Shown here one piece after another: positions 32,064 through 37,700 of a DNA stretch of 37,700 nucleotides. The notes under the pieces were generated by a model, which was not told the DNA's origin, did not search any database, and worked only from the letters and a program-made list of their open reading frames with translations. The position numbers and the translations under genes are program-made. Source of the stretch: Gemmatimonadota bacterium (lineage in GTDB: Bacteria > Gemmatimonadota > Gemmatimonadetes > Longimicrobiales > Gaopeijiaceae); NCBI GenBank assembly GCA_003248075.1, contig QJYK01000111.1, positions 1 through 37,700 of the forward strand, in the 5' to 3' direction. Position 1 is the stretch's first letter; each line of letters starts with the position of its first letter.

Positions 32064-33142
32064 CGGTCGACTCGGGTGGGGGTCTCGACTGGGGTGACGT
32101 CGGGGAACGCGTCGGGAGGGGGGGCGGGGGCGGCGCGCTCGAGGGCCGCGCGGACGAGATCCTGCACCTCTTCGTCCATATCCTCGGCTCCCAGCATCCA
32201 CCGGAGGTAGTCGGGCTCCTGGCCTGCGATCTCGTCCAGCGCGCGGCCGCGGTGCTTTCCCCTCCGGAAGACACGTCCGTCCTCTTCACTGCTGAACCAA
32301 CGATCCACCTCGGTGATCATCGGCGCATACTCCTCGCAGTACGCGTGGAGGCCGTCCAGGTCGCGAGGCAGTCCGTCGTATCGGGCGAGCTGCGCCGACA
32401 GGACCGCGGCGGAGGTTCGGATGTCACCCAGCGCGGTGTGGGCTTCCTCGTGCTCCCGACCGAGGTAGAACCGGGCTGCGGCGGAGAGGTCTCGAGGCTC
32501 CTCGCGGTGGAAGATGTTCTGGACGTCGACGACGCGGCGCCCGTCCAGCTCGAAGCGGATACCGCAGCGGCCGAACTCGGCCACGAGCATCGCGAGATCG
32601 AAGCGCCGGATGTTGAAGCCGGCGAGGTCGCAGCCCTCCATCATGTCGTAGAGCGCGCGGGCGCGGGCGCAGAACGGTGCTTCATCCTCGACGTCCGCAT
32701 CGGTGATCCCGTGTACGGCCGTGGCCTCGCGTGGGATGGGAATGCCGGGGTTGAAGCGCCGCACCCGCTCCAGGACGTCTCCCTGGGGCGTGACCTTGAT
32801 GAGCGCGAGCTCGACGATTCGATCGTTGCGCATGTGGAGGCCGGTCGTCTCCAGATCGAAGAAGACGAGGGGCCGGTCCAGCTCGAAGGGAAGTTCCATG
32901 GCCTCTCGGATCGCGCGGCCGCGGCGCACGAGCGGGGCCACGGAGAGGAGCACCCAGGCGGTCTCCAGCAGGATGAAGCCGGCCCGCCGGTCGACGATGG
33001 CGACCCAGGCCAGGAGGGACGCACCGACCAGATTCAGCAGCGCGTACACCACGTCGGTGGGCTTGGCATACCCTGTCTGGCTCAAGCCGTACGCCAGCAG
33101 GATGCACAGGGCTCCGACCAGAGAGACCACCTGATAGAACAC
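32060..33142 (-). CDS. Membrane-anchored DEDDh exonuclease (CBU_0592-like fusion)
   Basis: The 360-residue frame begins at GTG 33142 with AGG about seven bases upstream. Residues 1-75 form about three hydrophobic helices resembling a CBU_0592-type small membrane protein: VSLVGALCILLAYGL, then YALLNLVGASLLAWVA and LLETAWVLLSV. Residues 90-255 are a DnaQ-like 3'-5' exonuclease domain with all five DEDDh residues: Asp96 and Glu98 in FFDLETTGL, Asp182 in FNIRRFDL, His235 and Asp240 in HTALGD. Residues 295-317 (GKHRGRALDEIAGQEP, then YLRWML) resemble the small domain following exonucleases of the ExoX type. A Pro-rich tail ends the protein. An internal Met82 could start a soluble form. The Asp-box gene overlaps the stop. 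Substrate is unknown, DNA or RNA. Confidence 0.85.
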   Translation of the reverse strand: MFYQVVSLVGALCILLAYGLSQTGYAKPTDVVYALLNLVGASLLAWVAIVDRRAGFILLETAWVLLSVAPLVRRGRAIREAMELPFELDRPLVFFDLETTGLHMRNDRIVELALIKVTPQGDVLERVRRFNPGIPIPREATAVHGITDADVEDEAPFCARARALYDMMEGCDLAGFNIRRFDLAMLVAEFGRCGIRFELDGRRVVDVQNIFHREEPRDLSAAARFYLGREHEEAHTALGDIRTSAAVLSAQLARYDGLPRDLDGLHAYCEEYAPMITEVDRWFSSEEDGRVFRRGKHRGRALDEIAGQEPDYLRWMLGAEDMDEEVQDLVRAALERAAPAPPPDAFPDVTPVETPTRVDR

Positions 33143-33241
33143 GGTCTACCTCGCGCCGCGTGGATGGACGGACGGGGGGCCGTGCCCTACCGTCTGCGAG
33201 CAGACCTTCCCATACCCGGAGGGGACCGAGGTGTGTCGAGC

Positions 33242-34219
33242 ATGAGGGCAGTGGTGATCACCGAGCCCGGCGGACCCGAAGTGCTTCGGGTCCTCGAGGT
33301 GAAGAGGCCGGAGCCCGGTCCCGAGGAGGTCCTCGTGCGCGTCGCGGCCTCCGGACTCAACCGAGCCGACATTCTCCAGCGTAGGGGCGGGTACTCGGCT
33401 CCCGCGGGATCCCCCGACGACATCCCGGGCATGGAGTTCTCCGGGACGGTCGAGGTGCTGGGGCCGGGTGCCTCGCGTTGGAAGGTGGGCGATCGTGTGA
33501 TGGGGATCGTGGGGGGCGGAGCCTATGCGGAGTGGGTAGCCTGCCACGAGGGTTCGGCCATGGCGGTGCCGGAGGGCGTCGGGCCAGTGGACGCCGCCGC
33601 GATTCCGGAGGTCTTCCTGACCGCCTTCGACGCGGCCATCCTGCAGGCGGGTCTGCAGGGGGGCGACACGCTCCTGGTCCACGCGGTCGGGAGCGGGGTC
33701 GGCACCGCCGCGGTCCAGCTCGGTCGAGCGTGGGGCGCGGTCGTGATCGGGACGTCTCGGACGCCGGCGAAGCTGGCCGCCTCTGCGGCGCTCGGGCTGA
33801 CGCACGCGGTCCACGCCGACGCGCAGTGGCCCGACCGCGTTCTCGGGTTGACCCAGGGGCGGGGGGCGGACGTCATCCTCGACCTGGTCGGCGGTCCGTA
33901 TCTGCCGGGCAACCAGCAGGTGCTGGCGCTCGGGGGCCGCCACCTGGTCGTGGGTGTCCCGGGCGGCGCCCGCTCGGAGATGGATCTGCGGGCGCTCATG
34001 GTGCGCCGAGGGACGATCCGCGGCACGCTCCTGCGGCCGCGTTCGTTGTCGGAGAAGGCGGAGCTCGTCGCGGCGTTCGAGGAACGCGCGCTCCCGCTTC
34101 TGGAGTCGGGTGCGCTCCGGCCGGTCGTCGATACGGTCTACCCAGCGGCGGAGGCCGCCGAGGCCCACCGGGCCATGGAGCTGAACCGGAACTTCGGAAA
34201 GCTCCTCTTGGCTTGGTGA
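33242..34219 (+). CDS. NAD(P)H:quinone oxidoreductase, PIG3-like zeta-crystallin family
   Basis: The 325-residue cytoplasmic protein belongs to the medium-chain dehydrogenase/reductase superfamily, quinone-reductase branch. It begins MRAVVITEPGGPEVL, and carries the branch motif NRADILQRRGGY with a following GSPDDIPGMEFSG, plus the nucleotide-binding loop VHAVGSGVGTAAVQL. Zinc ligands of alcohol dehydrogenases are absent, as expected. The enzyme reduces quinones with NADPH, one electron per transfer. ATG 33242 was chosen; a GTG at 33233 has the better ribosome site (GGAGGGG at 33218-33224) and would add three residues. It diverges from the exonuclease gene. Confidence 0.9.
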   Translation: MRAVVITEPGGPEVLRVLEVKRPEPGPEEVLVRVAASGLNRADILQRRGGYSAPAGSPDDIPGMEFSGTVEVLGPGASRWKVGDRVMGIVGGGAYAEWVACHEGSAMAVPEGVGPVDAAAIPEVFLTAFDAAILQAGLQGGDTLLVHAVGSGVGTAAVQLGRAWGAVVIGTSRTPAKLAASAALGLTHAVHADAQWPDRVLGLTQGRGADVILDLVGGPYLPGNQQVLALGGRHLVVGVPGGARSEMDLRALMVRRGTIRGTLLRPRSLSEKAELVAAFEERALPLLESGALRPVVDTVYPAAEAAEAHRAMELNRNFGKLLLAW

Positions 34220-34278
34220 ACCGCTCGAGCCGGAGGGGGCGCTGGATCTCCGGGTGCCGATCCCGTAACATCACGCCC

Positions 34279-34791
34279 ATGACGGCCACCATCCTCTCCA
34301 TCCGCGTCCTGCACGTCCTTCTCGGCGCCCTTTGGGTGGGCGCCGTCGCCATCACAGCCCTGTTCCTCGACCCGACGGTCCGCGAGATGGGACCCGAAGG
34401 TGGGCGGATGATGGGTATTCTGCAGCGTCGCGGGTTTCAGCGCACGATCCTGATCGTGGCCACCCTCACCGTGCTGACCGGTGTCTGGCTGCTCTGGCGT
34501 CTTTCGGGCGGATTCTCGTCGTCCTTCATGGGCTCCCGCGCGGGCGTGGTGCTCAGCACCGGTGGTCTGCTGGGGACGATCGCGCTGTTGATCGGTGCGC
34601 ACGTGGTCACCCCTACCGGAAAGCGGCTCGGGGCCCTGGGCGCCAGGCTCGCGGAAGCGGGGACTCCCCCCTCTCCGGAAGATCTCGCGGACGTGGCGCG
34701 TCTTCAGCGCCGTTTGACCGTGGCGCTGCGCATCGTCGCGACCCTGGTGTCGGTGACCGTCGCGCTGATGGCGCTCGGCCCGCACCTCTGA
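34279..34791 (+). CDS. Four-helix membrane protein, CopD/DUF2269-like
   Basis: This 170-residue protein has four hydrophobic helices. The first contains HVLLGALWVGAVAITALFL, a helix pattern with an early His and Trp-Val-Gly seen in small CopD-like or DUF2269-like integral membrane proteins. A second His sits at IGAHVVTPTGKR. The family has been linked to copper or heme, but the evidence here is only similarity of pattern. It starts at ATG 34279 without a visible ribosome site, 59 bases behind the quinone oxidoreductase, and converges on sucA with a shared terminator. Confidence 0.6.
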   Translation: MTATILSIRVLHVLLGALWVGAVAITALFLDPTVREMGPEGGRMMGILQRRGFQRTILIVATLTVLTGVWLLWRLSGGFSSSFMGSRAGVVLSTGGLLGTIALLIGAHVVTPTGKRLGALGARLAEAGTPPSPEDLADVARLQRRLTVALRIVATLVSVTVALMALGPHL

Positions 34792-34810
34792 GCCGGAAAA
34801 GGCCGGCTCA
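34789..34810. terminator. Bidirectional terminator containing both convergent stop codons
   Basis: TGAGCCGG (34789-34796) pairs with CCGGCTCA (34803-34810) around AAAAGG. The stop of the membrane protein gene (34789-34791) and the stop of sucA (34808-34810 on the minus strand) are the outer ends of the stem. Confidence 0.65.
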
Positions 34811-37700
34811 CGGCTCCAGTCCGAGGGCCTCCAGCACGAGAGCCTCCTGCTGGACCGCGTGGTCGGCGGCCTTCCCTTCGGCCGGGCTGGCTCGCTCCGG
34901 TCGCGCCACGTAGGAGAGGTGGACCTTGCGCGGTACCACCCCTCTGAGCCGTGGGCCCACGAACGTGAGGGCCCCCATGTTGCGTGGCTCCTCCTGGGTC
35001 CACACGACCTCCTCCAGGTTCGGGTAGCGCCCGAGCAGGGCTCCGAGGGCGTCGGTGGGGAACGGGTACAGGAGCTCGAGTCGCGCCACGGCGCTGCCCA
35101 CCGCGTCGTGGCGGCGGGCATGGGTCTGGATGTCGTAGTAGAGCTTGCCCGAGCAGAGCAGGAGTCGCCTCACCGACGACGGATCCTCGGCGCCGGGATC
35201 ATCCAGAACGTGCTCGAAGCCGCCGGTCATGATCTCTCCCACCGTGGAGACCGCCAGGGGGTGCCGGAGCAGGCTCTTGGGCGTCATGACCACCATGGGC
35301 CGCTCCGGGCGCCGAAGCGCCTGGCGACGCAGGAGATGGAAGTACTGCGCAGGCGTCGAGGGGTAGGTGATCCGCATGTTGCCCTCGGCGCACAGCTGGA
35401 GGAAACGCTCCAGTCGCGCGCTCGAGTGCTCGGGACCCTGCCCCTCGTATCCATGGGGGAGGAGGAGGGTGAGCCTCGAGTACTGGCCCCACTTCGTGAG
35501 CCCCGACGAGAGGAACTGGTCGATCATGACCTGGGCGACGTTCACGAAGTCGCCGAACTGCGCCTCCCAGAGCACGACTTCGTTCCCGGCTCCGACGGAA
35601 TACCCGTACTCGAAGCCGATGACGGCCATCTCGGTCAGGGGCGAGTTGTAGACCTCGAGGCGCGCGTCCGAAACCTGCTGGAGCGGCACGAACTCGGCTC
35701 CCGTGTGCACGTCGTGCAGGACCATGTGTCGGTGGCTGAAGGTCCCGCGTTGAGCGTCCTGACCGGTGAGTCGGACCGGGATCCCTTCCTTCAGGAGTGA
35801 TCCCACGGACAGCGATTCGGCGTGGCCCCAATCCAGGGACTTCGCCGCCCCGAACTCGGTCGAGCGCCGTGCGAGCTGACGCCAGAGCTTCGGGTGGGGG
35901 GTGAAGCCCTCGGGGAGCGTGACCAGGGCCCTGTCGATCTCCGCGAGCGTCTCCAGCGTTACCCCCGTGGTCTCGGGCACCACGGGGATCTCGTAGTCCG
36001 GGTCGGGCGTGTCGTCCCCGACGGGCTCGTACTCGCGGACGCGGTCCTGGGTCTCCCGCAGGACGGTGGCGACATCGTTCTGCAGATCGGCCACGTGCCC
36101 CTCGGTGACCCCGCCCTCCTCCAACAGCTTCGCCGCCAGGATCGCGCGAACCGTCGGGTGCTCCGCGATCTTCGCGTACAGGACCGGCTGGGTGTAGGCG
36201 GGCTCGTCGCCCTCGTTGTGACCGTGCCGCCGATATCCGACGAGGTCGATCACGAAATCGTCCGCAAATCGCGCCCGATACGCCATCGCCAGCCGGGTCG
36301 CGGCCAGGCAGGCCGCGGCGTCATCGGCGTTCACGTGCACGACGGGAATCCCGTAGCCCTTGGCGAGGTCGCTCGAATAGAACGTCGAGCGCGCGTCCCT
36401 GGGATCGGTTGTGAAGCCGACCTGGTTGTTGACGATGATGTGGATCGTGCCGCCCACGTCGTAGCCGCGGAGACGCGCCATGTTGAGCGTCTCCGCCACC
36501 ACGCCCTCTCCCCCGAAGGCGGCGTCACCATGGATCAGGACCGGCACCACGGCCGCGGTGTCGAGCCGCGCCTCCGTTCCGGGTCCCTCGAACTGACGCG
36601 AGCGCGCGAAGCCGTTCACCACCGGATCCACGAACTCGAGGTGGCTGGGATTCGGCATGAGCGTGACGCGGATCTCGCCGATGCCCTCGAAGGTGCGCAC
36701 GCCGCGCGCTCCATGGTGGTACTTCACGTCGCCCGTGCCGCCGACGTCCAGCTGTCCGCCCTGGAGACTCGGTCCCTCGAACTCCGAGAGGAGCTCTCCG
36801 TAGGAGACGCCCACGACGTGGGTGAGGACGTTGAGGCGACCCCGATGCGCCATGCCGATCACGACGTCGGTGCCCCCGTTCCGGATCGCGAGCTCGAGGG
36901 CGAGGTCGAGCATGGGAACGAGCATGTCGTTCCCCTCGATCGAAAACCGTTTCTGGCCGAGGTAGGCCCGGTGCAGGAACTGCTCGAGACCCTCGACCTC
37001 CGTAAGCCGACGGAGGATGTCGACGAGCTCGTCCGGAGCCGAGTCGGTGAAGTGTCGTGCGTCCTCCACGTGATCCCAAAGCCACGCCACCTTCACCGGA
37101 TCGTCCAGATGCTCGAACTCGTATCCGATCGACCCGGCATAGGTCGCCCGAAGCTCCTGGAGCGCGTCGGCGACGGAGCGTTCCTCGTCGTCGTCCAGGA
37201 CGAGCGACGAAGGCATCAGCGCCAGCTCCTCCATGGACGTGCCGAAGAAGGCGGGGCTGAGCTGTGGGTGGCCGGGAGGCTCGGAGCCGAGGGGATCGAT
37301 TCGGGCGAGCTGGTGTCCGTGGTCGCGGAACGCCTGCACCAGCGCTGCGGCGCGGTGCACGATCGGCAGGATCCGGATCAGGCCGGCGTCCTGCGGGGCC
37401 GGGGCCGCCGGCGTCGGGGCGGGAGGCGCGACCTCGACCGGCTCGGCGACCCGGGGCGCGGGCGGTGCCGGGGCCGCAGCCGGCACCGCGGCCGGGGCCG
37501 CAGGCGGGACCGCTGACACCGGGGCCGGGGCCGCCGGGGCTGCGCTTCTCCGCGGCAGCGCTTCCAGGCCATCGGGCGCGTACAGCCCCTCGGCCAGCAT
37601 GCGGGAGCCGTTCTCCGAGAACAGCTTGCGCCACGCGGCCGGGACCGAGTCCGGGTTGCGAGCGAATTGCTCGAACATCGCCTGGGCGTAGGCGGCGTTC
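34808..37700 (-). CDS. sucA: 2-oxoglutarate dehydrogenase E1 component, partial at right edge
   Basis: The frame is open to the right edge, where it reads NAAYAQAMFEQFARNPDSVP; this is the usual start of the E1 N-terminal helix, so only a few residues are missing and ATG 37678 is internal. The enzyme decarboxylates 2-oxoglutarate with thiamine diphosphate in the TCA cycle. Landmarks are IGMAHRGRLNVL, the diphosphate/metal site HGDAAFGGEGV with VNNQVGFTT, GYRRHGHNEGDEP, and in the last third ENSSARLERFL-like GPEHSSARLERFLQL. Between the N-terminal helix and the catalytic part runs an Ala/Pro-rich flexible linker (about residues 45-95 from Met 37678), as in lipoyl-bearing E2 proteins. A linker of this kind may extend the E2-binding arm. 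E2 and E3 genes are not in the window. Confidence 0.95.
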   Translation of the reverse strand, partial: NAAYAQAMFEQFARNPDSVPAAWRKLFSENGSRMLAEGLYAPDGLEALPRRSAAPAAPAPVSAVPPAAPAAVPAAAPAPPAPRVAEPVEVAPPAPTPAAPAPQDAGLIRILPIVHRAAALVQAFRDHGHQLARIDPLGSEPPGHPQLSPAFFGTSMEELALMPSSLVLDDDEERSVADALQELRATYAGSIGYEFEHLDDPVKVAWLWDHVEDARHFTDSAPDELVDILRRLTEVEGLEQFLHRAYLGQKRFSIEGNDMLVPMLDLALELAIRNGGTDVVIGMAHRGRLNVLTHVVGVSYGELLSEFEGPSLQGGQLDVGGTGDVKYHHGARGVRTFEGIGEIRVTLMPNPSHLEFVDPVVNGFARSRQFEGPGTEARLDTAAVVPVLIHGDAAFGGEGVVAETLNMARLRGYDVGGTIHIIVNNQVGFTTDPRDARSTFYSSDLAKGYGIPVVHVNADDAAACLAATRLAMAYRARFADDFVIDLVGYRRHGHNEGDEPAYTQPVLYAKIAEHPTVRAILAAKLLEEGGVTEGHVADLQNDVATVLRETQDRVREYEPVGDDTPDPDYEIPVVPETTGVTLETLAEIDRALVTLPEGFTPHPKLWRQLARRSTEFGAAKSLDWGHAESLSVGSLLKEGIPVRLTGQDAQRGTFSHRHMVLHDVHTGAEFVPLQQVSDARLEVYNSPLTEMAVIGFEYGYSVGAGNEVVLWEAQFGDFVNVAQVMIDQFLSSGLTKWGQYSRLTLLLPHGYEGQGPEHSSARLERFLQLCAEGNMRITYPSTPAQYFHLLRRQALRRPERPMVVMTPKSLLRHPLAVSTVGEIMTGGFEHVLDDPGAEDPSSVRRLLLCSGKLYYDIQTHARRHDAVGSAVARLELLYPFPTDALGALLGRYPNLEEVVWTQEEPRNMGALTFVGPRLRGVVPRKVHLSYVARPERASPAEGKAADHAVQQEALVLEALGLEP

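Noticed and set aside
32641-32899. Separate soluble exonuclease starting at Met82
   Set aside because: Kept as a possible internal start but not as a gene of its own; only a poorly placed AGAGG precedes it and the frame continues from a GTG with its own site at 33142.
37380-37570. GC-rich repetitive tract as a repeat or recombination element
   Set aside because: It encodes the Ala/Pro linker of sucA in frame; no direct repeats of regular unit length extend beyond it.
1-37700. CRISPR arrays, tRNA or rRNA genes, insertion sequences, phage genes
   Set aside because: None was recognised by eye on either strand; no regularly spaced repeats, transposase or integrase motifs were seen.

Overview
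The window looks like a chromosomal segment of a high-GC Gram-negative bacterium, most likely Gemmatimonadota. The reasons are two SusC/RagB-SusD type outer-membrane receptor pairs in a GC-rich genome, a long Asp-box (sortilin/VPS10-like) secreted protein, a CBM9/DUF5916 outer-membrane protein, many lipoproteins, and an aa3-type oxidase assembly gene. The taxonomic call is inference. I see no tRNA, rRNA, CRISPR array, insertion sequence or phage gene. No stretch longer than 300 bases lacks a gene.

Layout. Positions 1-6497 hold housekeeping and membrane genes: a CoA-binding protein cut by the left edge, a histidine-kinase-like ATPase, the ctaA-DUF420 pair for heme A and cytochrome oxidase assembly, an MsbA-type ABC exporter, CorA, and a small lipoprotein. 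Positions 6505-12293 hold the first outer-membrane uptake locus: a receptor-like 'plug-only' protein, a PKD lipoprotein, and SusC1-SusD1 behind a sigma70-like promoter. Positions 12375-16924 hold a patatin-like lipase, a DUF5916 protein and two small lipoproteins.

Positions 16977-22859 form a redox/membrane block. On the minus strand are a di-heme cytochrome c peroxidase-like lipoprotein, a histidine-rich polytopic membrane protein and a coupled small membrane-anchored protein. Divergent from them on the plus strand is an RnfD-like membrane protein with a tail of four C-x7-C motifs, whose stop codon overlaps the start of a second plug-only protein. Positions 23107-28490 hold the second uptake locus: SusC2, SusD2, two tandem hairpins and a third plug-only protein.

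Positions 28522-34791 carry a small four-helix membrane protein, the Asp-box protein, and, overlapping its start, a membrane-anchored DEDDh exonuclease. A PIG3-type quinone oxidoreductase and another four-helix membrane protein follow on the plus strand. The 2-oxoglutarate dehydrogenase E1 gene (sucA) runs off the right edge on the minus strand.

The most unusual items are the fusion of a CBU_0592-like membrane domain to a DnaQ-type exonuclease, the RnfD-like protein with an Hcp/Sel1-like cysteine tail coupled to a receptor plug, and three barrel-less TonB-receptor plug proteins, each beside a SusCD locus and each carrying two cysteines outside the signal peptide. All functional assignments rest on reading motifs by eye, without database searches.
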